A DNA stretch of 64,000 bases, taken from assembly GCF_900116615.1 (NCBI RefSeq), contig NZ_FPBF01000004.1, forward strand, positions 186,001 through 250,000. Reading direction: 5' to 3'. The first letter of the stretch is position 1. Each line of letters begins with the position of its first letter. Below the pieces are notes generated by a model, which made no database searches, was not told the DNA's origin, and worked only from the letters and a program-made list of their open reading frames with translations. Below, piece by piece: positions 25,306-33,867 of this stretch. The stretch comes from Algoriphagus locisalis (GTDB lineage Bacteria; Bacteroidota; Bacteroidia; Cytophagales; Cyclobacteriaceae). A program made the translations under genes and the position numbers.

Positions 25306-25331
25306 GTTGGCATGGTAATGCCAACTTTGGC
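25306..25331. promoter_or_regulatory. TTGGC/GCCAA half-site array upstream of parA
   Basis: A perfect inverted repeat, GTTGGCAT (25306-25313) and ATGCCAAC (25318-25325), is followed by a third half-site TTGGC (25327-25331) that can pair with the same GCCAA. It lies about 175 bases before the parA ATG. It could be an operator or alternative RNA hairpins; it is not the canonical parS sequence. Confidence 0.45.
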
Positions 25332-25503
25332 AAAGTAAACCAAACCACTAAACATCAATAGATTACCGTATATACCCAAGAAGCTTTGATCTTAAAAAGG
25401 ATAGCATAGATCAATTTACATCCGCTAAAAAAAGCAGGGATTTCAGCCAGAAAAGAATTCATTTTGCTTAATATTGAAATTAAATTACTCTTCAATTAAC
25501 ACC

Positions 25504-26286
25504 ATGGGAAAAATCATTGCCATAGCCAACCAGAAAGGCGGAGTAGGCAAAACTACCACAGCGATGAACCTGGCGGCTAGTTTGGCTGTCTTGGAATTTA
25601 AGACCCTGGTGATTGACGCTGACCCTCAGGCCAATACTACCTCTGGGCTGGGTCATGATCCCAAATCAATCAACACCAGTATTTACGAATGCATGGTGGA
25701 TGGAATTGATGTAAAAGAGATAATCCATAAGACAGAACTCGAACACCTTGATCTAGTACCTTCTCACATAGACCTTGTTGGCGCGGAGGTTGAGATGATT
25801 AATTTGGATAATCGGGAGGAGAAGATGAAGGAAGTCATTCAAGATCTGAAAGAACTCTATGATTTCATCATCATCGATTGTTCCCCGTCCTTAGGTTTAA
25901 TTACCATCAACGCCCTGACAGCGGCCAATTCTGTGATAATTCCTGTTCAATGCGAATATTTTGCACTGGAGGGTCTGGGTAAATTGTTGAACACAATTAA
26001 AATCATTCAGACAAGACTGAATCCAGATCTGGAAATCGAAGGCATTCTACTCACCATGTACGATGTCAGACTTCGCCTGTCAAATCAAGTAGTAGAGGAG
26101 GTTAGATTGCATTTCAAAAACATGGTTTTTGAAACGATCATCCCTCGAAATGTAAGACTCAGCGAAGCACCAAGCTTTGGTTTACCTGCTATTTCCTTTG
26201 ATGCAGATGGAAAAGGTGCAGTTGCCTATTTGAATCTGGCTGGTGAGATAGTGCAGAAAAATGATGTACAAAAAGTGACCAAATAA
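25504..26286 (+). CDS. parA: ParA/Soj chromosome-partitioning ATPase
   Basis: I take the ATG at 25504 ([10 protein letters not shown]), giving 260 residues; the open frame extends to a TTG further upstream but the family starts here. The deviant Walker A motif KGGVGKTT is at residues 11-18. Walker A' [14 protein letters not shown] and Walker [15 protein letters not shown] follow. The protein is a ParB-activated, DNA-binding ATPase that segregates the chromosome origin. It is followed two bases later by parB. Confidence 0.95.
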   Translation: MGKIIAIANQKGGVGKTTTAMNLAASLAVLEFKTLVIDADPQANTTSGLGHDPKSINTSIYECMVDGIDVKEIIHKTELEHLDLVPSHIDLVGAEVEMINLDNREEKMKEVIQDLKELYDFIIIDCSPSLGLITINALTAANSVIIPVQCEYFALEGLGKLLNTIKIIQTRLNPDLEIEGILLTMYDVRLRLSNQVVEEVRLHFKNMVFETIIPRNVRLSEAPSFGLPAISFDADGKGAVAYLNLAGEIVQKNDVQKVTK

Positions 26287-26288
26287 CT

Positions 26289-27200
26289 ATGTCAGATCAA
26301 AAACCTAATCGAAAAAAAAGTGTCTTGGGAAGAGGTCTTGGTGCCTTACTGGAAGATAGTCCAGCCAAGCACAAGTCTGAGGAGATTTTGCCTGAGGTAG
26401 TGAAAACAGGCATTTTTGAAATTCCTCTTGATCAAATCCAAGTCAATCCTTTTCAGCCGAGAGTTCATTTTGATACCGCTGCACTTGCTGAACTTGCAGA
26501 ATCCATCAAGGTTCAAGGCATCATCCAGCCTATCACCGTCCGCAGACTCGATACTGATGAGTACCAATTGATCTCTGGGGAGCGTAGATTTCAGGCTTCA
26601 AAAATTGCCGGATTAACTCAAATTCCTGCTTACGTCCGTACCGCCAATGACCAGCAAATGCTGGAAATGGCTCTTATCGAAAACATTCAGCGTGAAAATC
26701 TAAACGCCTTGGAAATCGCTCAGTCTTACCAGAGACTACTTGCAGAATGTGATCTAAAGCAGGAGGAATTGGGTGATAGAGTCGGGAAAAACAGAACAAC
26801 TGTCAATAATTATTTGCGACTGCTAAAACTTCCACCAACTATACAGGCTGCAATCCGAGACCAGCAATTGTCCATGGGACATGCACGCGCCTTGATCAAC
26901 ATTGAAGATGTGGATAAGCAGTTAGCTATTTTCAAAAAAGCTGTTGAGGAAGAGTTGAGCGTAAGAAAAGTAGAGGCATTGGTCAAAGCTTTGAATGAAG
27001 GAAAGCCAGAAAAACCTGCAAATAAAGAACTGGATCCTGTACGTAAATACGAGATCAATAAACTTCAACAGCGATTGGCCTCCCATTTTGGGACTAAGGT
27101 AGCTTTGAAGTCAAACCCCAAAAATAAGGGGGAAATAAAAATCCCTTTTAATTCTGCCTCTGATCTAAACCGAATTCTGGAAATCCTAGAAATCATCTAA
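26289..27200 (+). CDS. parB: ParB/Spo0J chromosome-partitioning protein
   Basis: The 303-residue protein has an N-terminal LGRGLGALL motif (13-21) that contacts ParA, a CTP-binding core with GERRFQAS (97-104), and ENIQRENLNALEIA (131-144) leading into the central HTH (KNRTTVNNYLRLL). A C-terminal dimerisation domain ends the protein. It binds parS sites and spreads as a CTP-dependent clamp. No canonical parS site was seen in this window. The stop codon is two bases before the TTG start proposed for the DUF5683 gene. Confidence 0.95.
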   Translation: MSDQKPNRKKSVLGRGLGALLEDSPAKHKSEEILPEVVKTGIFEIPLDQIQVNPFQPRVHFDTAALAELAESIKVQGIIQPITVRRLDTDEYQLISGERRFQASKIAGLTQIPAYVRTANDQQMLEMALIENIQRENLNALEIAQSYQRLLAECDLKQEELGDRVGKNRTTVNNYLRLLKLPPTIQAAIRDQQLSMGHARALINIEDVDKQLAIFKKAVEEELSVRKVEALVKALNEGKPEKPANKELDPVRKYEINKLQQRLASHFGTKVALKSNPKNKGEIKIPFNSASDLNRILEILEII

Positions 27201-27202
27201 CA

Positions 27203-27811
27203 TTGAAGTTCCTCTTTTATCATAGACTATTTCAAAGTAAAACCCCACTCATTTTAGTGGGATTTTTGCTTTTTTGTTTTAGTCTAAGTTCGGTATCATT
27301 TGCTCAGGAAATAGAAGTCGAGGCAACTGAGCAGCCAAGGTCCTCTAAACCAGAACCTGATTATTCCCTGCTTCCGAAAAACCCTAAAAAAGCAACCATC
27401 CTTTCTGCTATTTTACCAGGTGCTGGACAGGTATATAATGGGAAATCGTGGAAGGTCCCTCTTATTTATGGAGGACTAATCACAGATATTTACTTCATTA
27501 ATTTCAACAACAGGAGATATCAGATCTTTAAGCAGGCTCTTTCTGATTTTGATGATGAGCTCCCAACTGATTTCCCAAGCTTAAACCGTGATGGATTAGT
27601 TCGAAATGTAAACTATTGGAGAAAAAACCGTGATCTTTGCTACCTCCTACTGGTGGGAATTTACGCACTAAATTTAATTGATGCGAATGTAGATGCTCAC
27701 CTATCAGGCTTTGATGTATCGGACGACATCGCATTGAAATTCGAGCCTCACTATGAGCGGTTTTCTTCAAATAATAATTCGGTGGGGCTTTCTGTAAAAC
27801 TCAACTTTTAA
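27203..27811 (+). CDS. DUF5683 exported membrane protein
   Basis: The 202-residue protein has a signal peptide (about 14-35, ending SFAQ). The DUF5683 core is KKATILSAILPGAGQVYNGK, IYGGLITDIYFINFNNRRY and LNLIDANVDAHLSGFDVS, found across Bacteroidota next to parB and dapB. Its function is unknown. The start must be TTG (27203) or another non-ATG codon, because the first ATG lies well inside the conserved domain. A terminator-like hairpin sits within the signal-peptide codons (27244-27270), which is unusual. It is two bases before dapB. Confidence 0.82.
   Translation: MKFLFYHRLFQSKTPLILVGFLLFCFSLSSVSFAQEIEVEATEQPRSSKPEPDYSLLPKNPKKATILSAILPGAGQVYNGKSWKVPLIYGGLITDIYFINFNNRRYQIFKQALSDFDDELPTDFPSLNRDGLVRNVNYWRKNRDLCYLLLVGIYALNLIDANVDAHLSGFDVSDDIALKFEPHYERFSSNNNSVGLSVKLNF
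27244..27275 (+). terminator. Terminator-like hairpin inside the DUF5683 signal-peptide codons
   Basis: Stem CCCACT (27244-27249) and AGTGGG (27256-27261), preceded by AAAAC and followed by ATTTTTGCTTTTTTG, has all the elements of an intrinsic terminator. It also codes for the hydrophobic part of a signal peptide. It may attenuate readthrough from parAB into dapB-lepB or be a by-product of Leu/Phe codon use. Confidence 0.45.
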
Positions 27812-27813
27812 AC

Positions 27814-28536
27814 ATGAATATTTTACTCCTAGGTTACGGAAAAATGGGACAACTGATAGGTCAGTTGTCAGAAGACCGTGGCCATAGTATTGCTGGAAAA
27901 ATCAACATAGACAACCGAGAGGATTTGGATTCTCTCGATGTCGCCAATATCGATGTAGCTATTGAATTCAGCCAGCCGGAAGCTGCTGTAGAAAACATCA
28001 AATGGGCGGTTGATAAAGGTATCCCAATTGTCTCAGGAACCACCGGATGGCTAGATCAAAAGCCTGAAATCGAGCAATTAACGCTGGCTAAAAACGGGGC
28101 ATTTTTCTACGCCTCTAATTACAGCATCGGTGTCAATATCTTTTTTAAAGTAAATGAATTTCTAGCCAAACTGATGAATGAAACTTCAGGCTATAAAAGC
28201 TCCGTGGAAGAGATTCATCACACCGCAAAAAAAGACGCACCATCTGGCACAGCCATCACGCTGGCCGAAGGCATAATCAATAACATAACCGACCTGAATT
28301 CCTGGAACCTGTCCGAAGGTGTGAGCGATATTGAACATTCGCTTCCGATTACATCCAAGCGCATTGATCCAGCTCCGGGGACGCATATTATCCGCTATTC
28401 GTCAGAAATCGACGATATTGAAATCACTCACACCGCACACAGCAGGCAAGGATTCGCCCTTGGCGCAATTTTAGTGTCTGAGTGGATTCAGGGAAAGAAA
28501 GGCGTGCTTTCCATGGATGATTTTCTATCTTTCTGA
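27814..28536 (+). CDS. dapB: 4-hydroxy-tetrahydrodipicolinate reductase
   Basis: This 240-residue enzyme of lysine and diaminopimelate biosynthesis reduces HTPA with NAD(P)H. The nucleotide-binding GYGKMG is at residues 7-12, the substrate-binding EIHHTAKKDAPSGTA at 133-147 (His135/His136, Lys139/140) and the dimer-region ITHTAHSRQGFALGA near 205-220. The length is slightly short but typical of Bacteroidota DapB. It is 15 bases before lepB. Confidence 0.95.
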   Translation: MNILLLGYGKMGQLIGQLSEDRGHSIAGKINIDNREDLDSLDVANIDVAIEFSQPEAAVENIKWAVDKGIPIVSGTTGWLDQKPEIEQLTLAKNGAFFYASNYSIGVNIFFKVNEFLAKLMNETSGYKSSVEEIHHTAKKDAPSGTAITLAEGIINNITDLNSWNLSEGVSDIEHSLPITSKRIDPAPGTHIIRYSSEIDDIEITHTAHSRQGFALGAILVSEWIQGKKGVLSMDDFLSF

Positions 28537-28551
28537 ACTTAAAAACCAAAC

Positions 28552-29625
28552 ATGAGTAAGTCAACTAAAAAAAAATCAGCTGCCAGAGAATGGGGTGATG
28601 CTTTGATTTTTGCCGTAGTAGCAGCCAGTTTAATCCGCTGGTTACTATTAGAACCATTTACGATCCCGACCGCATCGATGGAAAAGTCATTGCTGGTCGG
28701 AGATTTCCTTTTCGTCAGTAAGATGCACTATGGGACGAGATTCCCGATAACTCCACTGCAAGTGCCTTTGACCCATCAGAAAGTCTGGGGAACAGAAATC
28801 CCTTCTTATTCTGACGCCATCCAGATCCCTTATTTCAGACTTCCTGGCTTCTCAGATGTAGAGAGAAATGATGTCGTAGTCTTCAATTACCCAGTGGAAT
28901 TCCAATATCCTACAGACCTTAAGACCAATTACATCAAAAGAGCCGTGGGGATTTCTGGAGATGTAGTCCAGATTAAAAGCGGAGATCTTTTTGTCAACGA
29001 CCAACCAGCCGAGATACCTCAGGAAATGCAATATTCTTATGATGTCACTACTAATAGAGCCCTTACGGAAGATTTTCTCAAAGATTATGACGTCAACCCA
29101 GATAGTTATATGATCCTTAAGGATGGTCTATACATCGTTTTTGCCACGGATGAAGTGATCAAAAGACTGGAATCATCCCCTGTAGTAACTTCTGTAACTA
29201 AACGAATCATGAACACCGGTGGAGAATCTGAGATTACTTTTCTCGATGGGGCTAAACTAGGATGGAATCGTGATAACTACGGACCACTACAAGTCCCTCA
29301 AGAAGGATGGACTATCGAGATGAACAGTGACAATGTGATGAGGTATGCTTTTACAATCGAAAAATATGAAGGGCTCGAAAATGTAGAAGCCAAGGACGGT
29401 CAACTCTTCATAGATGGCCAGAAAGTGGACAGCTACACCTTCAAGCAGAATTATTACTTTATGATGGGTGATAACCGTCACGATTCATTGGATTCTCGCT
29501 ATTGGGGTTTTGTACCAGAAGATCATATCGTAGGCAAAGCTTGGTTCCTGTGGCTTTCTCTGGACAAGCATGAATCCATGTTCAGTAAGATTCGATGGAG
29601 CAGAATATTTAACGGAATAAATTAA
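28552..29625 (+). CDS. lepB: Signal peptidase I
   Basis: The 357-residue membrane protease cleaves signal peptides of exported proteins. The membrane anchor is at about 16-34, the catalytic serine lies in PTASMEKSLL (Ser42), and the general-base lysine in NYIKRAVGISGD (Lys129). The conserved GDNRHDSLDSRYWGFVPEDH motif is near the C-terminus. A large insert between 150 and 290 is usual for Bacteroidota LepB. A terminator follows at once. Confidence 0.95.
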   Translation: MSKSTKKKSAAREWGDALIFAVVAASLIRWLLLEPFTIPTASMEKSLLVGDFLFVSKMHYGTRFPITPLQVPLTHQKVWGTEIPSYSDAIQIPYFRLPGFSDVERNDVVVFNYPVEFQYPTDLKTNYIKRAVGISGDVVQIKSGDLFVNDQPAEIPQEMQYSYDVTTNRALTEDFLKDYDVNPDSYMILKDGLYIVFATDEVIKRLESSPVVTSVTKRIMNTGGESEITFLDGAKLGWNRDNYGPLQVPQEGWTIEMNSDNVMRYAFTIEKYEGLENVEAKDGQLFIDGQKVDSYTFKQNYYFMMGDNRHDSLDSRYWGFVPEDHIVGKAWFLWLSLDKHESMFSKIRWSRIFNGIN

Positions 29626-29631
29626 GCTAAG

Positions 29632-29660
29632 AGCCCTGGGAAAAACTTCAGGGCTTTTTC
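29632..29660 (+). terminator. Terminator after lepB
   Basis: AGCCCTG (29632-29638) pairs with CAGGGCT (29649-29655), followed by TTTTC. It lies between convergent lepB and ung and may serve both. Confidence 0.85.
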
Positions 29661-29662
29661 AT

Positions 29663-30325
29663 TTACCACTCTATCGGTTTTTTGCCTTGTGCAACTAAGT
29701 ACTCATTCGCTTTTGAAAAGTGCTTACACCCAAAGAAACCTCTATAGGAGGAAAGTGGGCTTGGATGTGGCGCTTTTAAAATCAGATGCTTTTTAGAATC
29801 AATTAATGCTGATTTTTTTTGGGCATAAGCACCCCAAAGCAGGAAAACAATATGTTCACGTCTTTCACTGATTGTGCGGATCACCTCATCTGTGAATTCC
29901 TCCCAGCCTTTTTTCTGATGAGAACCAGCCTGATGAGCCCTCACCGTCAGGGTAGCATTTAAGAGAAAAACGCCTTGATCTGCCCATCGGGTCAAATCAC
30001 CATCTGTAGGCATAGGCTTACCCAGATCAGTTTCTATCTCCTTAAATATATTAAGCAGACTAGGAGGAAAAGGCACCCGGGGTTTAACAGAAAAAGATAA
30101 ACCATGCGCTTGACCAGGACCATGGTAGGGATCCTGTCCCAGAATCACCACTTTGACCTCATCTATTGGACAATGATCAAATGCATTGAAAATTTCTTTT
30201 CCAGGCGGGAAAACCTTAGTGCTACCATACTCGTCTCTCACAAAGGCAACTAGATCTTTAAAAAACTGTTGCTCAAATGTGGTATGCAAAGCTTCGCTCC
30301 AACTTGCCTCTATCTTTACTTGCAT
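29663..30325 (-). CDS. ung: Uracil-DNA glycosylase (family 1)
   Basis: This 220-residue DNA repair enzyme removes uracil from DNA. The water-activating motif GQDPYHGPGQAHGLSFSV starts at residue 63 (catalytic Asp65, His68). LLNATLTVRAHQAGSH and the DNA-intercalating loop HPSPLSSYRGFFG are present. It is complete, with normal length, divergent from apaG and convergent with lepB. Confidence 0.95.
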   Translation of the reverse strand: MQVKIEASWSEALHTTFEQQFFKDLVAFVRDEYGSTKVFPPGKEIFNAFDHCPIDEVKVVILGQDPYHGPGQAHGLSFSVKPRVPFPPSLLNIFKEIETDLGKPMPTDGDLTRWADQGVFLLNATLTVRAHQAGSHQKKGWEEFTDEVIRTISERREHIVFLLWGAYAQKKSALIDSKKHLILKAPHPSPLSSYRGFFGCKHFSKANEYLVAQGKKPIEW

Positions 30326-30334
30326 AGGTATTTA

Positions 30335-30364
30335 TTGATATTGCTACTATAAATCATATCTTTA
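30335..30364 (+). promoter_or_regulatory. Possible apaG promoter
   Basis: TTG (30335-30337) and TATCTTTA (30357-30364) have a 19-base spacer, close to the Bacteroidota -33/-7 pattern TTG/TAnnTTTG. It lies 23 bases before the apaG ATG. Confidence 0.35.
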
Positions 30365-30387
30365 CAAACTTTTAAATGCTTTAATTC

Positions 30388-30774
30388 ATGGTAATAGCAG
30401 TTACATCTGGGATTCAGGTAAGTGTGGAAGTCACTTACCAATCAGAATTTTCGAGCCCCCATCAGCACCATTTTGTATTTACTTACAAAGTAACTATCGA
30501 AAACAAGAGCAGCCAAACCGTTCAGCTATTACGCAGAAGATGGGAAATTTTTGATGCTGCAGAAACAAAAAAAATCGTTGAAGGTGATGGTGTAGTCGGT
30601 CAGCAGCCAATTTTGGAACCCGGAGAATCTCACAGCTATGTATCAGGTTGTAATTTAAAGTCCGGCTTAGGAAAAATGACCGGAGTTTACAGCATGGAAA
30701 AACTTTTTGACGGGACGAAATTCGATGTGGTAATTCCAGAATTTCAAATGATCGCCAGTTATTTCCAAAATTAG
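30388..30774 (+). CDS. apaG: ApaG domain protein
   Basis: The 128-residue immunoglobulin-like beta-sandwich protein has the family landmarks FVFTYKVTIENKSS, LLRRRWEIFDA, VEGDGVVGQQPILEPGE and the ending GVYSMEKLFDG. ApaG proteins are widespread; the E. coli member was linked to Co2+/Mg2+ phenotypes but the molecular role is unclear. The stop codon is one base before the proposed TTG start of the next gene, so the two are probably coupled. Confidence 0.92.
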   Translation: MVIAVTSGIQVSVEVTYQSEFSSPHQHHFVFTYKVTIENKSSQTVQLLRRRWEIFDAAETKKIVEGDGVVGQQPILEPGESHSYVSGCNLKSGLGKMTGVYSMEKLFDGTKFDVVIPEFQMIASYFQN

Positions 30775-30775
30775 T

Positions 30776-31555
30776 TTGCTAAATAAAGTTTACCCCCTTC
30801 TGTCCTACTTCGGCTATTGGCTGAAGAAAGAAGATCACTATTCACTTCAGTCTCCATTACTCTATAACACCCACCGGGATCTTTCCAGTTTTATTCATTC
30901 CAGACAAGAGCAAGATCTGGATATAGAAGCATACAGAGAAAGGCTTCTTTCTTCTAAAGAACTAATAGAAGTGAAGGATTTTGGAGCTGGATCAAAACGC
31001 GTAAATACCAGCCGGAGAAAAGTTGCTGATATTACCAAATTCAGCACCAGCAGCCGAAAATTCGCACAACTTTATCAATTTTTCACCTCACTTACGCCTG
31101 CAGAAACAGTACTAGAACTAGGAACCTGCATGGGAATAAGTAGCAGATATCTATCAAAAGTCACCAAAGGCCGACTATTTACTTTCGAAGGGTCAGAAGA
31201 AATAGCCCGAATAGCCCAGCCATCAAAAGGCTTTTCTAACCTGGAAATCATCTTGGGAGAACTAAACAAAACGCTTCCTGAAACCCTTGGAAAAATAGAG
31301 AAAATAGACTTCGTATTAATCGATGCTACCCATACCTACGAAGGAACTATTCAGTATTTTGATCAGATCTTAACAAAGATTCACTCCAAATCCATCGTGG
31401 CCATCGGAGACATTCATTGGTCAAAGGAAATGGAAAAAGCTTGGAAAGAAATCAACCAAAGACAAGAAGTACGGCTAAGTCTGGACTTCTATGAGTGTGG
31501 AATTGTGTTCTTTGAATACCCAGGAGCAAAAACAGCATACGTCCTAGACTTTTGA
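30776..31555 (+). CDS. Class I SAM-dependent methyltransferase (O-methyltransferase-like)
   Basis: The 259-residue protein has a Rossmann methyltransferase motif I, ETVLELGTCMGISSRYLS, near residue 115. FTFEGSEEIARIAQ and FVLIDATHTYEGTIQYFDQI follow, the latter resembling the metal-site region of O-methyltransferases. The TTG start (30776) gives MLNKVYPLLSYFGYWLKK, and the next ATG would remove the motif. The substrate is unknown. Its 3' end overlaps the opposite-strand methyltransferase by 12 bases. Confidence 0.72.
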   Translation: MLNKVYPLLSYFGYWLKKEDHYSLQSPLLYNTHRDLSSFIHSRQEQDLDIEAYRERLLSSKELIEVKDFGAGSKRVNTSRRKVADITKFSTSSRKFAQLYQFFTSLTPAETVLELGTCMGISSRYLSKVTKGRLFTFEGSEEIARIAQPSKGFSNLEIILGELNKTLPETLGKIEKIDFVLIDATHTYEGTIQYFDQILTKIHSKSIVAIGDIHWSKEMEKAWKEINQRQEVRLSLDFYECGIVFFEYPGAKTAYVLDF

Positions 31556-32134
31556 ATTTTCCCAAATCATAAAAACTTCAGAGCCCATTCGCTCAGGAAT
31601 GGAGTTAAAACATGGTGCTAGGGTTTTTACTTCAAAATATCCTTCAAATAGAAGTTGATATTCCTCCTTTTTGCCTCCAAATGGTGGCCCTTCAAAGTCA
31701 AACTCCCGATCAAACCACACCCCCACCAATTTACCTTTTGGCTTTAGCAACTCCCTCATTTTAATAGCATAATCACTTCTCAAAGAAGGTTCAAGGGCAC
31801 AAAAGAATGTTTGCTCCAACATCAAATCATAGGAACCTTGATGCTCAAAGAAGTCCTGATAGTGAATTTGATCCTTTGGAAACTCGGGGTCTATGGATCT
31901 AAACTGTACCAAAGCTTCTTTGGAAAAATCCAGAATATGGAAATTATTAAAGCCCAATTGCCTTGCATAAGCTACTTCATATCCCGATCCAGCCCCTGGA
32001 ACCAAGACTTGAAGTGCCTTATTTTCAATTTGGTCTAAATATTGCACCAAGGGTGGAGAGGCAAAGCCTATATCCCAACCGGTTTTGCCTGAATTGTATC
32101 TTTCAGTCCAATAATCTTTATCTAAAAAAGCCAT
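31544..32134 (-). CDS. SAM-dependent methyltransferase, thiopurine S-methyltransferase-like
   Basis: This 196-residue protein starts with the TPMT-type YWTERYNSGKTGWDIGFASP. It carries motif I VLVPGAGSGYEVAYA at about 43-57 and then LEQTFFCALEPSLR. The TPMT/TMT family methylates sulfur, selenium, tellurium or halide acceptors; the substrate here is unknown. It converges on and overlaps the neighbouring methyltransferase gene by 12 bases. Confidence 0.82.
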   Translation of the reverse strand: MAFLDKDYWTERYNSGKTGWDIGFASPPLVQYLDQIENKALQVLVPGAGSGYEVAYARQLGFNNFHILDFSKEALVQFRSIDPEFPKDQIHYQDFFEHQGSYDLMLEQTFFCALEPSLRSDYAIKMRELLKPKGKLVGVWFDREFDFEGPPFGGKKEEYQLLFEGYFEVKTLAPCFNSIPERMGSEVFMIWENSKV

Positions 32135-32151
32135 TCTAACGTCCTATTCTA

Positions 32152-33081
32152 ATGAATACTGAATTTGAAAAAAATACACCCGAAAAGAAAGATCAGGGTA
32201 AAAACATTATCATTATCGTATTGGTCCTCTTGGTGATAATAAGTGGAATCAAGCTATATACTGATTACATAGATAGAACGAAAAAGACAGAAGAAATCTT
32301 ATTACTTTCTACAGAAAATAATGAATTGAACAAGCGTCTGGATTCTGTCACCTACCAATTAGATCTTAGAATTCAGGAGATTGAAAAACTCGGAGGCGAC
32401 GTGCAGGCATTGGAAAAAGTCCGTGATCAATTGATTGCCGAAAGAAATACCTCAAGACAAAGAAGTTCTTCAGAAATTGTGGCATTGAACGAAAAAATCA
32501 AAAGCTACAATTCGATGATCGTGGAGAAAGATCAGGAAATCTTAGAATTACGGGCTTTGAATCAGCAGCTATTCACCGAAAATCAAGATTTAAAAACAAC
32601 TCAGGCAGAGATTGAAGAAGAAGTGGCTCAACTTAATATCCAGAAAGAGGATCTTCAGGCCAAAGTCAACGTTGCATCGATGCTTAAGGCTGAGAACATT
32701 GAAATTGCGGCGGTGAATTCCAGAGGAAAAGAGCGGGTAGAAACCACCAAAGATTTTAAAAACCGCCAGATCGAACGTATCAAAGTGAGCTTTAATCTTG
32801 CAGATAATAAGGTTGCCGAAAAAGGCCCAAGAAATATTTACGTGCAGGTTTTAGCACCAAATGAGCAGCCAATATTTGATGTAGCTAAAGGGTCTGGAAC
32901 CTTTATGATGGACGGAGCCGAGAAGTTTTATACAGTGAAGCAAGATGTGATATTTGACAATACAGAACAGGAACTGACATTTTTCTATGAAAAAGGATCA
33001 GACTATGCCTCAGGCACACATCAAGTCAAAATATTCGTCGATAATTATGAGGTCGGCTCCAAGACTTTCACAGTGAAATAA
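32152..33081 (+). CDS. Membrane-anchored coiled-coil protein, unknown function
   Basis: The 309-residue protein has a short cytoplasmic N-terminus, one membrane helix (about 19-36, [15 protein letters not shown]), and a long coiled coil (about 45-180, heptads such as [16 protein letters not shown]). It ends in a beta-rich domain ([10 protein letters not shown]-like segment to [17 protein letters not shown]). The design resembles an envelope spacer or sensor. No family is recognised. It is divergent from the TPMT-like gene and ends at a strong terminator. Confidence 0.65.
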   Translation: MNTEFEKNTPEKKDQGKNIIIIVLVLLVIISGIKLYTDYIDRTKKTEEILLLSTENNELNKRLDSVTYQLDLRIQEIEKLGGDVQALEKVRDQLIAERNTSRQRSSSEIVALNEKIKSYNSMIVEKDQEILELRALNQQLFTENQDLKTTQAEIEEEVAQLNIQKEDLQAKVNVASMLKAENIEIAAVNSRGKERVETTKDFKNRQIERIKVSFNLADNKVAEKGPRNIYVQVLAPNEQPIFDVAKGSGTFMMDGAEKFYTVKQDVIFDNTEQELTFFYEKGSDYASGTHQVKIFVDNYEVGSKTFTVK

Positions 33082-33087
33082 TCAAAG

Positions 33088-33108
33088 CCTCCTTCGGGAG
33101 GTTTTTTT
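33088..33108 (+). terminator. Terminator after the coiled-coil gene
   Basis: CCTCC, TTCG loop, GGAGG, then seven T residues: a textbook UUCG-type intrinsic terminator. Confidence 0.88.
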
Positions 33109-33140
33109 GGCACCACTTCACTTTTGGTTTTGCTATTTGT

Positions 33141-33171
33141 TTGGAATACAGCGAGATTTCTCCTACTTTTG
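33141..33171 (+). promoter_or_regulatory. Promoter of the rpsF operon
   Basis: TTG (33141-33143) and TACTTTTG (33164-33171) are separated by 20 bases and match the Bacteroidota -33/-7 consensus. The start codon follows 37 bases later. Confidence 0.75.
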
Positions 33172-33208
33172 CATCCTGTTTATTAAATTCCTTAAACACA
33201 TTAAAAAA

Positions 33209-33580
33209 ATGTTCCAAAGAAATTACGAGACGGTATTCATTTTAACTCCCGTTTTATCTGATGTTCAGATGAAGGATACTGTCGACAAGTTTGTGAACTT
33301 GTTAAAAGAACTGGGGGCAGACGTTATTAATGTGGAAAATTGGGGTCTTAAAAAAATGGCTTATACCATTGAGAAAAAGACTACAGGTTTCTACGTTATG
33401 GTTGAATTCAAGGCCGATCCTACGCTCATTCGCAAATTCGAAGTAGAATTTAGAAGAGATGAGAAAGTGATGAGATTCTTGACTACTGTTTTGGATAAGC
33501 ATTCAATTGTTTATGCCGAAAGAAGAAGAAAAGGAGAGTTTAACAAAAAAGTTGAAGCTAAGGAGGAAGCCACCAAATGA
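33209..33580 (+). CDS. rpsF: 30S ribosomal protein S6
   Basis: I choose the ATG at 33209 ([18 protein letters not shown]), which gives 123 residues. The open frame upstream to 33107 covers the promoter and is not coding. Family landmarks are [20 protein letters not shown] and [13 protein letters not shown]6 binds S18 and 16S rRNA in the small subunit. It overlaps rpsR by four bases (ATGA). Confidence 0.95.
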   Translation: MFQRNYETVFILTPVLSDVQMKDTVDKFVNLLKELGADVINVENWGLKKMAYTIEKKTTGFYVMVEFKADPTLIRKFEVEFRRDEKVMRFLTTVLDKHSIVYAERRRKGEFNKKVEAKEEATK

Positions 33581-33828
33581 CACTAGTAAACGAGCCAATC
33601 AATAGAGGCGAAATCAGAAAAAAGTATTGCCGATTCAAGAAGCACGGCATCAAGTACATTGACTACAAGGATCCTAATTTCTTGTTGAAGTTTGTCAATG
33701 AGCAAGGTAAAATTCTTCCAAGAAGACTTACTGGTAACTCTGCGAAATTCCAGAGAAAAGTAGCTCAGGCTATCAAAAAAGCAAGACATTTGGCGTTGTT
33801 GCCATTCGTAACCGATGGGTTGAAATAA
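33577..33828 (+). CDS. rpsR: 30S ribosomal protein S18
   Basis: The 83-residue protein has [20 protein letters not shown] and [19 protein letters not shown], the S18 signature. It is translationally coupled to rpsF and followed 39 bases later by rplI, the usual S6-S18-L9 order. Confidence 0.96.
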   Translation: MTLVNEPINRGEIRKKYCRFKKHGIKYIDYKDPNFLLKFVNEQGKILPRRLTGNSAKFQRKVAQAIKKARHLALLPFVTDGLK

Positions 33829-33867
33829 TTCGGTCTTGTATCGTCCAATCACAAAAGATCATTACAA

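Larger units (their letters stand above)
24352..25503. other. 1.15-kb gene-poor region between abiE and parA
   Basis: There is no intact coding frame. The region contains a hairpin-forming stretch (CACGT, CT, ACGTG at 24402-24413, followed by a GC-rich segment to about 24,455) and the frame remnant at 24504-24629. A second AbiE-type palindrome lies at 24730-24748, a terminator at 25073 and an inverted-repeat array at 25306-25331. It probably marks the junction between the mobile DNA and the core chromosome. Confidence 0.6.

Noticed and set aside
25306-25331. parS centromere site near parAB
   Set aside because: The palindrome does not resemble the canonical parS sequence, and no other parS-like sequence was found in the window.
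33107-33208. N-terminal extension of rpsF
   Set aside because: The extension overlaps the terminator tail and the -33/-7 promoter. S6 proteins begin at the chosen methionine.
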